Positions 1 to 9,105 of a stretch of DNA of 64,000 nucleotides are shown here, in pieces. The notes beneath the pieces are model-generated. The model saw nothing but the letters and a program-made list of their open reading frames with translations. It was not told the DNA's origin and did no database searches. Origin of the DNA: Mycobacterium spongiae (GTDB lineage: Bacteria; Actinomycetota; Actinomycetes; Mycobacteriales; Mycobacteriaceae); assembly GCF_018278905.1 (NCBI RefSeq), contig NZ_CP046600.1, positions 3,286,001 through 3,350,000 on the forward strand. The letters are read 5' to 3'. Position 1 is the stretch's first letter; each line of letters begins with the position of its first letter. The position numbers and the translations under genes are program-made.

Positions 1-165
1 CCCTTCGGTGAGTTCGGACACCGCCGACTGATATCCGCTGGCCGTCCTGTACAGCTCGTCGGCCATGCTGTCCCAGGCCTGCGCAGCGGCCAGCATCGGC
101 CCCACTCCCGGACCGGCATACATTCGAGAGGAGTTAATCTCCGGCGGATAGATCCCGAAATCCAT
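1..165 (-). CDS. PPE family protein, 5' end only (cut by window edge)
   Basis: The reverse strand from an ATG at 165 reads in frame to the window edge. It gives 55 residues beginning [12 protein letters not shown], the typical start of a PPE protein with the Pro-Pro-Glu signature at residues 7-9, followed by an Ala-rich helical stretch with AAAQAWD. PPE proteins are secreted by type VII (ESX) systems as dimers with PE partners; no PE gene is visible here. It lies 50 bp downstream of the PPE gene ending at 216 on the same strand, so the two may be co-transcribed. The subfamily cannot be told because the C-terminus is outside the window. Confidence 0.85.
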   Translation of the reverse strand, partial: MDFGIYPPEINSSRMYAGPGVGPMLAAAQAWDSMADELYRTASGYQSAVSELTEG

Positions 166-215
166 TGCTGCGCACACCCCCTCTCGACGAATGCCGCTGT
201 CGGCAGACAGGCGGT

Positions 216-1625
216 TCAGCGACCGAGCAGGCGGTTCTTCTGCTCGGTGTATTCCTCGTCGGTCAAAATCCCCTCGTCGCGGAGCTTGGTGAATTCACGT
301 AGCTCGGCCGCGACCCCGGTGACCACAGCCCGAGGCCGGTCGTCGGGCACCTCGCCGCTATGGCCGGGTGCCGCATTGTCAGCGTCGGTCGCTGCAGTTC
401 TGGCGCGAGCGGGCGCATCTGCGTTCTTGGCCCCCTTGCCGCCGCCCCGGCCCCCGCCGGTACCAACGGTTCCAGCCATGGCTCGTCCGGCCATTCCCGC
501 CATTGCCATCTGGGCGAGCATCGTGCCCGTGCCGGTTCCCGCCGCCGGTGCGGCGGTGGCCTTCACTGCGGTTTCACTCAGCGCCGGCAGCGTGTACGCG
601 ACGGGGCGCACAGCCGGGGTGGCAACGGTCCACGCCGGCGGCACGGATAACGCGCCGACGGTGTTCGCCTCACCCAGACCGGCGGACACCGTCGGCGGCG
701 GCACCGTGCCGGCCCGCAAGTTGAGCAGCGGCGCCGGGAACGGCTTCACCGGCGCCGGTCCAGTGCCCGGATAGGGTTCTATGCCCTCCCAGCCGCTGAG
801 GATCTCGTCGGAGTGAATACCCACCAGGGTGCTGTAGACGGCCACCGGAAGATTCACCACCCCGATCACACCCGCAGGCACGCCGAGACCAAGGGTAGCG
901 ATGGCCGCTGATACACCGAGGGTAAGGGCGGACACATCGCCCAGCGCGGCCAGCAGGAGCAATGGGTCCACCACGGCCGCCGCCGGGGCCGCCGCGGTCT
1001 GCAGCATGCTGGGCACCGCGGAGAAAACTTGCCCGACCCTGCTCTCCGCGATACCGGCAGCCTCGCCGACGACAGCTGCTTGGTTGGCCAACCCACCCGG
1101 ATCAGTGGTCTGCGGGGGCGGGTTGAACGGCGTCAGCGACGTCGCCGAGGCCGACGAGGCTGCGTAGCCATACATCGTCGCCGCGTCCTGTGCCCACATC
1201 TCTGCGTACTGCGCTTCGGTGGCCGCGATCGCCGGGGCGTTTATTCCGAACACATCGGTCGCGACCAGGGTCATCAGCTGGCTGCGGTTGGCCGCCACCA
1301 TTGGCGGCGGAACCGTCGCGGAAAACGCGGTCTGGTAGGCAGCGGCCGCGGCCTTGGCCTGCGCGGCGGTTTCTTCGGCCTGCGCGGCGGTGACTCGCAA
1401 CCACGCCGCATACGACGCGGCCGCAGCGCTCATCGACGCCGACGACGGCCCTAACCAAGGACCAGCGGTCAATGCCGATACCACCGCTTGGTAGGAATTC
1501 GCCGCGGAAAGCAGTTCGGCAGCGAGCACACCCCACACCTCGGCCGCGGCCGACAACGATCCCGCCCCGGCGCCGGTATACATGCGGGTCGAGTTGACCT
1601 CCGGCGGATAGCTCCCGAATTCCAT
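216..1625 (-). CDS. PPE family protein, SVP subgroup, with C-terminal SHOCT-like segment
   Basis: A 469-residue protein. I start it at [10 protein letters not shown] (ATG at 1625) because the PPE signature must be N-terminal; the open frame continues 32 codons further upstream. The N-terminal ~170 residues form the PPE domain, with the WxG turn (GPWLGPSS) and the conserved [15 protein letters not shown] segment. The second half carries the SVP-subgroup motif GALSVPPAW, then a low-complexity Gly/Ala region. The last ~30 residues, [19 protein letters not shown] onward, match the SHOCT short C-terminal domain pattern. PPE-SVP proteins are ESX-secreted, often via ESX-5. The SHOCT tail is unusual and could mediate oligomerisation. 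The function is unknown. Confidence 0.9.
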   Translation of the reverse strand: MEFGSYPPEVNSTRMYTGAGAGSLSAAAEVWGVLAAELLSAANSYQAVVSALTAGPWLGPSSASMSAAAASYAAWLRVTAAQAEETAAQAKAAAAAYQTAFSATVPPPMVAANRSQLMTLVATDVFGINAPAIAATEAQYAEMWAQDAATMYGYAASSASATSLTPFNPPPQTTDPGGLANQAAVVGEAAGIAESRVGQVFSAVPSMLQTAAAPAAAVVDPLLLLAALGDVSALTLGVSAAIATLGLGVPAGVIGVVNLPVAVYSTLVGIHSDEILSGWEGIEPYPGTGPAPVKPFPAPLLNLRAGTVPPPTVSAGLGEANTVGALSVPPAWTVATPAVRPVAYTLPALSETAVKATAAPAAGTGTGTMLAQMAMAGMAGRAMAGTVGTGGGRGGGKGAKNADAPARARTAATDADNAAPGHSGEVPDDRPRAVVTGVAAELREFTKLRDEGILTDEEYTEQKNRLLGR

Positions 1626-1932
1626 GGCTCGTTGCTCCTCGACGCACCGTGCGCGGGGTCTCATCGCCGCTCGTGGTTGCTGGCCCCCGACGGCGAAATC
1701 ACCGACGAGCACACGGTACATCGCGCGAGCTACATCCCGCCCGCCAACGCGGTCAGGTCATAGCCCATACACACATTTGCCTGTACACGCAGTCAGGGCG
1801 GCGTCGGGTGCATGGGCATCCGCGGCGACACCGCCAACAATTCAGAGAAGCAGGTCAATCTCTCAGGTCGTCGTTGCCACGCTCAGTAGCGAAATGTACA
1901 AATCATGGTTCAGTGAGTGTACAGTTCACCGT
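1626..1932. other. Divergent intergenic region between PPE-SVP and vapB-like gene
   Basis: About 307 bp between the PPE start (minus strand) and the antitoxin start (plus strand). An open frame runs through it upstream of the antitoxin but shows no recognisable protein. It should hold promoters for both directions. The only structure I can point to is the set of TGTACA hexamers at 1782-1787, 1895-1900 and 1918-1923. Confidence 0.5.
1895..1923 (+). promoter_or_regulatory. Candidate antitoxin operator: paired TGTACA palindromes
   Basis: Two copies of the 6-bp palindrome TGTACA (1895-1900 and 1918-1923) are spaced 23 bp start to start, just 9 bp before the chosen GTG start of the antitoxin. A third copy lies at 1782-1787. 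Toxin-antitoxin operons are usually autoregulated through palindromes overlapping the promoter, so this is a plausible operator. Binding is inference. Confidence 0.35.
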
Positions 1933-2193
1933 GTGGATGTATCCGTGACCGAGTTGCGCGCGCACCTCAGCGAATGGCTCGATCGGGCGCGGGCGGGTAG
2001 TGAGGTCGTCATCACCGACCGCGGCATTCCGGTCGCGCGACTCACTGCTCTGGACAGCGCAGACACCGTGGAGCGTCTCACGGCCCAAGGGGTGATTAGC
2101 AAGGCCACCGCACAGCGGCCCGTCGCTGCGGGACGGTCCGGGCCGCGACCGCGGCGGCCGGTGTCTGACCGGGTCAGCGACCAGCGGCGCTGA
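1933..2193 (+). CDS. Phd/YefM-type antitoxin (VapB-like)
   Basis: An 86-residue protein starting at a GTG (VDVSVTELRAHLSEW). The open frame extends much further upstream, but homology to antitoxins starts only here; a GTG at 1945 is an alternative start. The N-terminal half (SVTELRAHLSEWLDRARAG, then VVITDRGIPVARL) is the Phd/YefM fold that binds DNA as a dimer. The Arg/Pro-rich C-terminus would wrap and inhibit the toxin. It is followed after 3 bp by a PIN-domain toxin, so the pair is a type II toxin-antitoxin module. It sits on the opposite strand to the flanking PPE genes. Confidence 0.8.
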   Translation: MDVSVTELRAHLSEWLDRARAGSEVVITDRGIPVARLTALDSADTVERLTAQGVISKATAQRPVAAGRSGPRPRRPVSDRVSDQRR

Positions 2194-2196
2194 CCG

Positions 2197-2631
2197 GTGC
2201 CGCTCGTCTACTTCGACGCCAGCGCCTTCGTCAAACTTCTCACCACCGAGACCGGGAGCTCGCTGGCGTCGGCGCTATGGGACGGCTGCGACGCCGCATT
2301 GTCCAGCCGCCTGGCCTACCCCGAAGTCCGCGCCGCACTCGCCGCAGCAGCTCGCAATCACGACCTCACCGAATCCGAGCTCGCCGAAACCGAGCGTGAC
2401 TGGGAGGACTTCTGGGCCGCCACCCGCCCAGTCGAACTCACCACGACGGTTGAACAGCACGCTGGCCACCTCGCGCGAGCCCATGCCCTACGCGGTGTCG
2501 ACGCGGTCCATCTGGCCAGCGCGTTGGCAGTCGGCGACCCCGGCCTCATCGTCGCCGTTTGGGACCGGCGCCTACACAACGGAGCCCAAGCCGCCGGGTG
2601 CCGAGTCGCACCCGCCCAACTCGACCCCTAG
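2197..2631 (+). CDS. VapC-like PIN-domain ribonuclease toxin
   Basis: A 144-residue protein starting at a GTG. PIN-domain acidic residues are visible: Asp in YFDASAF near residue 7, Glu in YPEVRAAL near residue 43, Asp in RGVDAVHLASAL and Asp in VAVWDRRLH. These coordinate Mg2+/Mn2+ for RNA cleavage; VapC toxins usually cut tRNA or rRNA and halt translation. All four catalytic acids are present, so the toxin appears intact. The antitoxin gene ends 3 bp upstream. It converges on the PPE-PPW gene ending at 2696. The RNA target cannot be predicted. Confidence 0.85.
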   Translation: MPLVYFDASAFVKLLTTETGSSLASALWDGCDAALSSRLAYPEVRAALAAAARNHDLTESELAETERDWEDFWAATRPVELTTTVEQHAGHLARAHALRGVDAVHLASALAVGDPGLIVAVWDRRLHNGAQAAGCRVAPAQLDP

Positions 2632-2695
2632 CCTCCCAACCCGTGTCGTAGGTGGCCAAGTCCCCTCGGACACCGAACAGGCCGGGCGTAGCGCA

Positions 2696-4252
2696 TCACC
2701 CCAGGCGCTCAAGAGGCTGAACTCCCACGGTATTGCCGGGGCTCTCCTGGTGGTCGGGATCCTGGTCCCAGGTACCCGGCACCATCGGCACCGTGGGGCT
2801 GCCGCCGAACTCATCGTCGGACAGCGTGGTCAACCCGGACGCGTGCACCGCGTTGTCGTGGTGTGTCCCGGCAAAGCCCAGCGTCCCAAGGCCGCGGTCC
2901 GACGCCGCCACGGTGTCCTGCGGACCGTAGTCGGGCAGGACGCTGATGCCGGAATCCATATCCATGAATTCGTTGCCGTAATCGCGCAGTGCGGCCCGCC
3001 GGCGCGCCCGCGCCCGCGCCGGCGCACGGCTCGTCGCGCGCTCGCCGCCCGCCGGAACGGTTGCTGCCGGGGCACTGGCCCGGCCGTGGCCGGCGACCGG
3101 CGGCCCGAAGCCGGTTTCGGGGCCGTCGCCGCCGCCCACCAGGTAGCTAAGACTTGCGGTGGTTGTTGGTGGGGCGGGCGCCGGAGGGGCTCCGGCACCG
3201 GGGGTGCCCGTAGACACCGGGGCTCCGGCGGGAGTCGCCAGTGTGGGGGTCATGTCGGCCGCAGGCAACGCCAACGGCGCTGCCGACGCAGAGGCGAGTG
3301 GCGCTGCTTCGGCCACTGGCACCGCAACGGGCGCGAGCACGCCAAGCCGCACCGTCACGGCACCAAGACCCAGGCTCAGACCGACCGACAGCGCCGACAG
3401 GACGGGTCCCAAGGCCGCAAGGGGCGAAAGCCCTACGGAAGAGCCAGCCAACAACAGCGCGGTCGTAATTGGATGGGCGACCAAGAGCGCAAGAGGACCA
3501 AGCGAAGGATCAAGAGGAGTCGTGAAATACGAGATGATGGCGCCAAGCAGTGTTCCGATCGGATTGCGCAGGAACGATGAGAAGTCGAACGAGAAGATTT
3601 CGTCAAAGAGGTTGTTGAAGAATTGTAGAAGGGCTCGCAGCAGTGTTGCGGGCAGCGAACCGGGGTCGATCGGGGCCACGGTCCCCGGGGGGTCGCTTGC
3701 GACACCAGCACCGGGATTCGCGATGAAGGGCGGCGCCGTAGCACGCGGGAGGGATGCCACGGCCGCACCCGCGACAGCCTGATACGCGCCCATGGTGGTG
3801 GCAGCCTGCACCCACATCCGCACGTAGTCGGCTTCATTGAGCGCAATCGGAATCGTGTTGATTCCAAAGAAGTTCGTCGCTACCAGCACCCCGTGAACGA
3901 CGTGGTTGGCCGCCAGTTCGGCCAGCGTCGGCATCGCCGCCAAGGCGGCGGTGTATGCCGCCGCAGCAACCTCGAGCTGAGCCGCGTGGCTGGCGCTATC
4001 CGCACTGGCCTGCTGCAACCACCCCAAATACGGCACGTGAGCAGCCGCATAGCGCTCCGCGCTCGAACCGTGCCACGCCCCGGCCGCGACCGCCCCCAAG
4101 ATCCCGCTGAGTTCGGCTGCGACCGAAGCGTATTCGCTACTCAGCGAGGACCACCCACCCGCGGCCGCCAGCAACGACCCTGGCCCCGGACCAGCGCTCA
4201 GCATCGCCGAATGCACTTCCGGCGGCTGTGCCATCCACATTGGCGCCGTCAC
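2696..4252 (-). CDS. PPE family protein, PPW subgroup
   Basis: A 518-residue protein starting at a GTG and reading [18 protein letters not shown], the usual N-terminus of this subgroup; the ATG four codons in is an alternative start. The PPE domain covers ~170 residues with WxG (AWHGSS) and the segment [15 protein letters not shown]. The central part has hydrophobic stretches followed by a Pro/Ala/Thr-rich linker. Near the C-terminus are LGFAGT and, ~35 residues later, PMVPGTW, matching the GFxGT and PxxPxxW signatures of PPE-PPW proteins. It is likely exported by an ESX system. No PE partner is adjacent. Confidence 0.9.
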   Translation of the reverse strand: MTAPMWMAQPPEVHSAMLSAGPGPGSLLAAAGGWSSLSSEYASVAAELSGILGAVAAGAWHGSSAERYAAAHVPYLGWLQQASADSASHAAQLEVAAAAYTAALAAMPTLAELAANHVVHGVLVATNFFGINTIPIALNEADYVRMWVQAATTMGAYQAVAGAAVASLPRATAPPFIANPGAGVASDPPGTVAPIDPGSLPATLLRALLQFFNNLFDEIFSFDFSSFLRNPIGTLLGAIISYFTTPLDPSLGPLALLVAHPITTALLLAGSSVGLSPLAALGPVLSALSVGLSLGLGAVTVRLGVLAPVAVPVAEAAPLASASAAPLALPAADMTPTLATPAGAPVSTGTPGAGAPPAPAPPTTTASLSYLVGGGDGPETGFGPPVAGHGRASAPAATVPAGGERATSRAPARARARRRAALRDYGNEFMDMDSGISVLPDYGPQDTVAASDRGLGTLGFAGTHHDNAVHASGLTTLSDDEFGGSPTVPMVPGTWDQDPDHQESPGNTVGVQPLERLG

Positions 4253-4792
4253 CGAGAGTCACCCACAACCTGGTGCGGATCTATCCCTACCGACGGCGCG
4301 GCACAAACATGTCCGACGCCCGCCCACCGGCTGGGCGCGACCACCGCCGTCCTGGTCGCTGCCGAACCCTCAGGAACACCTCGCAGCGTCATGCGGATGC
4401 TCCTTTCCCAGGAACTCCTGGGGTGCTTACCCCTACATCGGCTTCTGCCTAGACGACGCCACCCTTCGATGTGTCCTAGCTCCCGGGCGAATTTGTTAGC
4501 CCAACTAGCCTAGGTATCAGTCTGCGCTGAATCGCCGCGTCACGGTGGGCACTGCGAGATAGCTTGACGCGATCTTGATCGTCAACGGCCCTTTCCGCCC
4601 CACGCTGAGAGGCTGTGGGACGTGCTCCGAGGGCGGCGTCGAGCCGACTACCGGTTCTCTCCGCGGTCGCAAGGACAGCGGGCGGCGACTGGCCGGACCA
4701 CGTCACCCCACGATCGTGATTGCGGCGGGACCCCACCCGTGGAGCCCGTTTGCGGCGCCCTCACGGGCCGCTAGCGGTACGCCTACCGGCCA
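4253..4792. other. 540-bp intergenic region without a recognisable gene
   Basis: Between the PPE-PPW start and the end of the Rv2144c-like gene. Short open frames exist on both strands, but none gives a recognisable protein or a clear ribosome binding site. I see no tRNA, repeat array or insertion-sequence end. In M. tuberculosis the gene preceding the Rv2144c equivalent encodes another protein (Rv2143), which is not present here. This is the boundary between the PPE/toxin-antitoxin segment and the conserved dcw region. Confidence 0.5.
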
Positions 4793-5209
4793 CTAAGCCG
4801 TGGTGTCCTCGCCACGGGGGTCGGCCGATACCGCCGACTCCTCGGTCGCTTCGTCGGCGGCGTCCTCGGTCGGCCCGGTGGCGGTGTCATCGGCGGCCTG
4901 ACCGGTCTCCACGTCCGGGTCATCCGCGGCGGCGTCATCTGGGTAGTCGATCGCGGTGTCGTCCTCGGCGTCCAGGTCCGCCCCGCCTACCCCACTTGGC
5001 TCATCTGCCGTCTCGTCCCCGGCCAGCTCTTCGGGGGCGTCGACCACGTCCCGCCGGCGGCGTTCGCGCATCGCATCGACGATCAACAGCACCACGCCCA
5101 GCACGCTGGCGCCGATGCAAACCCAGGCCACCAGCTCGTTACTGGTCACCACGGCGAACACCAACGCGACGAGCCCAATGAGCGCCAACACGAGCGCAAC
5201 GATCAGCAT
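4793..5209 (-). CDS. Small membrane protein with acidic tail (Rv2144c-like)
   Basis: A 138-residue protein starting MLIVALVLALIGLVALVFAV. It has two predicted membrane helices at roughly residues 1-20 and 28-48 and then a short basic stretch (RERRRRDV). The remaining ~80 residues are strongly Asp/Glu-rich. Membrane hairpin plus acidic tail, and its place downstream of wag31, match the conserved mycobacterial protein at this position. No enzymatic motif is visible and the function is unknown. It may act at the division or polar growth site by association with the wag31 cluster, which is inference from context only. Confidence 0.8.
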   Translation of the reverse strand: MLIVALVLALIGLVALVFAVVTSNELVAWVCIGASVLGVVLLIVDAMRERRRRDVVDAPEELAGDETADEPSGVGGADLDAEDDTAIDYPDDAAADDPDVETGQAADDTATGPTEDAADEATEESAVSADPRGEDTTA

Positions 5210-5303
5210 CGGTAATCCTCCAGCCGGCTAGCGCGACTGCCAAACCTACCAGGGTCCTTGCTGCCGACCTTGCTAACCCGGCGCGTAGACCGCCGCGAAT
5301 CGG

Positions 5304-6074
5304 CTAGTTGTTGCCGCGATTGAATTGGTCGAATCCACCACCATCCGCGCTGGAATCGACCGGGGCCGCCGATCCGCGCTGGCCGAGCTCTTCAAGCTGG
5401 GATTCCAGGTAGGTCTTGAGCCGGGTGCGGTATTCGCGTTCGAACGTACGCAGCTGCTCAAGGCGGCCTTCCAGCACTGTGCGCTGCTGGTTGATGGTTC
5501 CCATGATCTCGGAATGCTTGCGTTCGGCATCCGCTTGGAGGGCGTCGGCCTTTTCCTGGGCCTGGCGCAACTGGCTCTCGGACCGAGTTTGCGCATCCGA
5601 AAGCATCGCGTCGGCGCGCTGTCGAGCCTCGGTCACCGTCGCCTCGGCGGTGTGTCGGGCCTCACTGACAATCTGCTCGGCGTTGGCGCGTGCGTCGGCC
5701 AACATCTTGTCCGACTCTGCTTTGGCGGTGCCGGTCAGCCGGTCAGCGGTGTCTTGAGCGAGGGTCAACACCCGAGCTGCCTTCATGGCCTGCTCCTCGG
5801 TGGTTCCCCCAGCGGCCGGCTTGGCGGGTTCGGGTTCGTAGACCGGTATCGCCTGGGTGGGCTGAGCAGCCACCGGCACACCAGCGGCCCCGCCAAACTC
5901 TTGGTCCAGCTCGGCGATCCGCTGACGCAGATCAGAATTTTCTTCGATCAGGCGCGTCAGCTCGTTCTCCACCAGGTCGAGGAAGGCGTCGACCTCATCC
6001 TCGTTGTACCCGCGCTTGCCGATAGGCGGCTTACTGAACGCCACATTGTGGACATCGGCAGGTGTAAGCGGCAT
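5304..6074 (-). CDS. wag31: Polar growth scaffold Wag31 (DivIVA family)
   Basis: A 256-residue protein started at [15 protein letters not shown], preceded by GAGGGGACAAACA; the open frame extends 55 codons upstream without homology. The N-terminal DivIVA membrane-binding domain (residues 1-~60, with [17 protein letters not shown]) is followed by a variable linker. A long coiled coil of AQDTADRLT and AEATVTEAR type heptads runs to about residue 235. Wag31 oligomerises at poles and septum and directs polar peptidoglycan synthesis. Thr73 (QPTQAI) is at the position phosphorylated by PknA in M. tuberculosis. It is the last division gene in the cluster's direction of transcription. Confidence 0.97.
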   Translation of the reverse strand: MPLTPADVHNVAFSKPPIGKRGYNEDEVDAFLDLVENELTRLIEENSDLRQRIAELDQEFGGAAGVPVAAQPTQAIPVYEPEPAKPAAGGTTEEQAMKAARVLTLAQDTADRLTGTAKAESDKMLADARANAEQIVSEARHTAEATVTEARQRADAMLSDAQTRSESQLRQAQEKADALQADAERKHSEIMGTINQQRTVLEGRLEQLRTFEREYRTRLKTYLESQLEELGQRGSAAPVDSSADGGGFDQFNRGNN

Positions 6075-6190
6075 TGTTTGTCCCCTCGAGTTCATGGACG
6101 GTCGAACGATCTGGAAAGTGTAGAACGGAGCGGCAGCAGTCGCGCAACTGCCGTCCATCCTGTCACACCAGACTCGGCGGTTGCCGATTG

Positions 6191-6260
6191 GACTATATAA
6201 GTAAGGACCAATTTCAAACTTTTCAAACTCTAAGGCCAATAAATCACAATTCTTAGATTT
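6191..6260 (-). promoter_or_regulatory. AT-rich promoter-like stretch upstream of wag31
   Basis: About 70 bp of strikingly AT-rich DNA in a GC-rich genome, 120-190 bp upstream of the wag31 start. On the minus strand it holds TTATATAGTC (6200-6191), a -10-like element, and two TTGAAA hexamers further upstream. Exact -35/-10 spacing is not canonical, so I call only a probable promoter region. Confidence 0.4.
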
Positions 6261-6340
6261 GAAAAATCACGTGCGCCAAACTTGTCGCCAAATCGTGGCC
6301 GAACCGTCTCCGAAGACCACTCACGGGGCAGTAATACGGG

Positions 6341-6631
6341 TCAAGCGGCGGCACCGAAGGCAAGTTGCATGCCGATGAACGCAACCAGCAACAGCACCAT
6401 GATCGACAGGTCGAAGCGGACCGCTCCGATGGTGAGTTGCGGGATCAGCCGTCGCAACAGCTTCACGGGCGGATCCGTCACCGACATGATGATCTCCAGG
6501 ATCACCACGGTGACACCGGTGGGACGCCAGTCGCGGCTGAACGACCGGATGAACTCGACGACGACCCGAGCGATGAGCAGCAGCCAGAAAATGAACAGCG
6601 CAAACCCAAGGATCTGAAAGAACAGCACCAA
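6341..6631 (-). CDS. YggT family membrane protein (Rv2146c-like)
   Basis: A 96-residue protein (GTG start) with two hydrophobic segments near residues 3-27 and 72-93. The YggT signatures are RVVVEFIRSFSRDWRP and SVTDPPVKLLRRLIPQ (here MSVTDPPVKLLRR). YggT proteins are found next to sepF and divIVA in Gram-positive dcw clusters and are linked to division-site or osmotic functions. The biochemical role is not established. Its length equals the mycobacterial family norm. It sits between sepF and wag31 on the same strand. Confidence 0.92.
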   Translation of the reverse strand: MVLFFQILGFALFIFWLLLIARVVVEFIRSFSRDWRPTGVTVVILEIIMSVTDPPVKLLRRLIPQLTIGAVRFDLSIMVLLLVAFIGMQLAFGAAA

Positions 6632-6798
6632 CGAGAGTCCCGACCTTACTGAAGAGGATGGCGAAAATCAGTCGTCGCCCGCAGGGGCGGCCAACGCCAG
6701 CCTACCGATTCGGCCTGAGGGACCAACACGCATCCCATGCGCAGCATGCGGGACGGCCAGCCCGAGGTCGTGCGCGGGCAACCACTACGCAGGAACGC

Positions 6799-7467
6799 CT
6801 ATTGGTAAGCGTAGAAACCGGTTTCGGCGATCCGGCGCCGCTCCTCCGGAGACACATCGACGTCAGCGGGCGACAGCAGGAACACCTTGGTCGCGACCTT
6901 GTCGAAGGAGCCGCGAAGGGCGAAGGCCAGTCCAGCTGCGAAGTCGACCAGCCGTTTGGCGTCGGCGTTGTCCATCGACACCAGATCCATGATCACGGGG
7001 GTGCCATCACGGAACCGCTCGCCGATCGTGCGGGCCTCGCTGTAGTCCTTGGGCCGCAGCGTGGTGATCTTCGACAGAGGATGGCCCTCCTCGAACATCA
7101 TCGCCATCCGGCGCGGGTCCATCGCCAGCGCCCCCCGAGTTGAGTTGCGCAACCAGGACCCGAACCGCGGCCGGGTCATCTCACCGCGGTCGAACTCGCG
7201 GGAACGGAAGCGTGGTTCGTCGGCGTATCCGCCTCGGTATCCAGGCGGCGGATACTCGCTGGGGTCCCCGCGCAAGTCGCCGCGAGGATCACTACGCGGA
7301 TCGCTGCGCGGGTCGTCGTATTCACGCCCTTCAAATCGCCCGTAATCGTCCTCGAAACGAGGCCGTGAATAGCCACGAGAGGGAGCACGGTCGTCGTAGT
7401 ACTCGTCGTCGTAGTCCTCCATCGGAGCCATACCGAAGTAGGCCTTGACCTTGTGGAGTGTGCTCAT
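6799..7467 (-). CDS. sepF: Cell division protein SepF
   Basis: A 222-residue protein started at [13 protein letters not shown] with GAAGGGG 7 bp upstream. The open frame runs 40 codons further back into non-homologous sequence. The N-terminal amphipathic helix would bind membrane. Residues ~17-110 are an Asp/Arg/Tyr-rich disordered linker with short repeats of DPRSDPR type encoded by ~12-bp DNA repeats. The C-terminal SepF domain (from [17 protein letters not shown] to the end ETGFYAYQ) forms dimers that bind the FtsZ C-terminal tail. In mycobacteria SepF is the essential membrane tether of FtsZ, since FtsA is absent. Confidence 0.96.
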   Translation of the reverse strand: MSTLHKVKAYFGMAPMEDYDDEYYDDRAPSRGYSRPRFEDDYGRFEGREYDDPRSDPRSDPRGDLRGDPSEYPPPGYRGGYADEPRFRSREFDRGEMTRPRFGSWLRNSTRGALAMDPRRMAMMFEEGHPLSKITTLRPKDYSEARTIGERFRDGTPVIMDLVSMDNADAKRLVDFAAGLAFALRGSFDKVATKVFLLSPADVDVSPEERRRIAETGFYAYQ

Positions 7468-7532
7468 TGCGTAACCCCTTCTAACCCTGGGAGATCTGGT
7501 GTCTGTGATGAAGGTGTGACTACAGTGAATAT

Positions 7533-8375
7533 TCACGGTGACCGTAACCGGCGATGACCCATTAGCGCGGTACCGACACGCACACATGTCGAGCCATGTT
7601 TGACGGCGGTTTCAAAGTCGTGGGACATCCCGGCGGATATCCCCTGCGCGGCGGGGAACGACCGGACCACCCGGCTGTGCGCCGATTTCAGCAGCTCAAA
7701 CGCCCTATCCGGGTCCCAGTCCAGCGGCGGAACACCCATCAATCCGACCAACTCAAGGCCGTGTGACCCCGAAACGTGCTCACACACCCGATCAACCGAG
7801 TCCGGCGACGAAACGTCAATGCCGCCGCGCGACGCGTCGCCGTCGAGGCTGACTTGAACGTAGACCCGCAACCGATTGCCACGATGGCCGTCGGCCAACG
7901 CCGATCCGACAGCCCGATCCAGCGCAGTCACTAGCGGCCCGCTGTCGACCGAGTGAATCGTGTGTGCCCACCGGGCCAGCGACCGGGCCTTGTTTCGCTG
8001 GAGCCGGCCCACCATGTGCCAGCGCAGGTCCTGCGAGCCTGCGAGCGACGGGTTCGCCGCTGCCAGCCGTGTGAGTTCGGCCACCTTGGCCGAAGCCTCT
8101 TGATCCCGCGATTCCCCAACCGACCTACAGCCCAATCGAGACAAAATCGCCACATCGGTCGCCGGGAACAATTTGGTGATTGGTAGCAGCTCAATTTCGT
8201 CGAGAGTGCGGCCCGCCGCGACCGCGGCCGCCGCGAGCCGTGATCGCACCGCGGCCAGGGCGTGAGTCAATTCCGATTCGCGATCGCCCGGGTTGCCCGG
8301 GTTGCCGTGGTCTCCCTGGTTGGCCCGGTTTCCGGAGTTCTGTTTCGCTACCACTGTCGCGGTCAATCCATCCAT
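7533..8375 (-). CDS. YggS/PLPBP family pyridoxal-phosphate homeostasis protein
   Basis: A 280-residue protein of the YggS (PROSC) family. The PLP-binding Lys lies in [13 protein letters not shown], followed by [40 protein letters not shown] and the C-terminal [17 protein letters not shown] phosphate-binding loop. The family is an alanine-racemase-like barrel without a second domain; it controls PLP levels and lacks a known enzymatic reaction. The N-terminus has an extra Asn/Gly-rich stretch ([13 protein letters not shown]) encoded by a microrepeat. The chosen ATG overlaps the yfiH-like gene end by 13 bp, so translation is probably coupled. Confidence 0.9.
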   Translation of the reverse strand: MDGLTATVVAKQNSGNRANQGDHGNPGNPGDRESELTHALAAVRSRLAAAAVAAGRTLDEIELLPITKLFPATDVAILSRLGCRSVGESRDQEASAKVAELTRLAAANPSLAGSQDLRWHMVGRLQRNKARSLARWAHTIHSVDSGPLVTALDRAVGSALADGHRGNRLRVYVQVSLDGDASRGGIDVSSPDSVDRVCEHVSGSHGLELVGLMGVPPLDWDPDRAFELLKSAHSRVVRSFPAAQGISAGMSHDFETAVKHGSTCVRVGTALMGHRRLRSP

Positions 8376-9070
8376 ACCAACGACGCCAGACGCCCGGTCG
8401 GTGAACCGCGGCGGTGGCTGAACAATGTGGGATCGGCAACCGTGCAGCGGGGATCGACGTCGATGGACTCAACCCCCAAATCGCGCAATTGGCGCGCAAT
8501 TCCAGCCCGAAGGTCCAGGCCCGGAGTGTCGGTGTGGGTTGTGGTCCGGCTGCCGGGTAACGCCGCCTCGACCTCATCGGCCATCGCGGCAGGCACTTCG
8601 TAGTTGCGACCGCTGACAGCGGGGCCCAGCAGCGCCGAAATGTCGGGGGCAACCGCGCCTAGGCCTAGCATCGCGTCCACCGCGCGAACCACCACGCCCC
8701 GTTGCGCGCCGACACGACCGGCGTGCACCGCAGCGACCACACCGGCCCGGGCGTCAGCCAGCAACACAGGCACACAGTCGGCGGTCACGACTACCAGGGC
8801 GAGCCGGGGAACGGTGGTCACCAAGCCGTCAGTGTCGTCGACCGCAACACCACGCGGCTCGCTAACTACCTCGACCCGATCTCCGTGGACCTGGTTCATC
8901 CACACCATCGCGTCGCTGGGCAGCCCGATGGACGCGGCGAGCCGGGCTCGGTTGGCCGCCACCGACGCAGGCTCGTCACCGACATGGTCGGCGAGGTTGA
9001 AGGTGTCGAATGGCGGCGCCGACACGCCGCCCTTCCGGGTGGTGATCACCCGGCGGATGCGAACACTCAC
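8363..9070 (-). CDS. YfiH/PgeF family (multicopper oxidase-like, peptidoglycan editing or purine nucleoside) protein
   Basis: A 235-residue protein with a GTG start (MSVRIRRVITTRKGG). Family motifs are visible: MNQVHGDRVEVV, VTADCVPVLLADA and AAVHAGRVGAQRGVV. The His and Cys in these form the zinc site in the YfiH/DUF152 fold. The usual HAGWRG is here HAGRVGAQ, a variation in the mycobacterial line. Proposed activities include peptidoglycan editing (PgeF, removing wrongly added L-Ser) and purine nucleoside cleavage. Location directly downstream of ftsZ favours a cell-wall role. The mycobacterial substrate is uncertain. Confidence 0.88.
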   Translation of the reverse strand: MSVRIRRVITTRKGGVSAPPFDTFNLADHVGDEPASVAANRARLAASIGLPSDAMVWMNQVHGDRVEVVSEPRGVAVDDTDGLVTTVPRLALVVVTADCVPVLLADARAGVVAAVHAGRVGAQRGVVVRAVDAMLGLGAVAPDISALLGPAVSGRNYEVPAAMADEVEAALPGSRTTTHTDTPGLDLRAGIARQLRDLGVESIDVDPRCTVADPTLFSHRRGSPTGRLASLVWMD

Positions 9071-9105
9071 ATCTTCAGTATCCGGAATCCCTTGCCAGCC
9101 AGCCG

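Noticed and set aside
1624..1932. Long N-terminal extension of the antitoxin open frame
   Set aside because: Homology to Phd/YefM antitoxins begins at the GTG at 1933; the upstream part is Arg/Pro-rich non-homologous sequence over the PPE promoter region.
2396..3580. 394-codon plus-strand open frame
   Set aside because: It is opposite the PPE-PPW gene and Arg-rich, a typical high-GC shadow frame.
4476..4736. Small minus-strand open frame (86 codons) in the 540-bp gap
   Set aside because: No ribosome site, no recognisable motif and composition like random high-GC frames.
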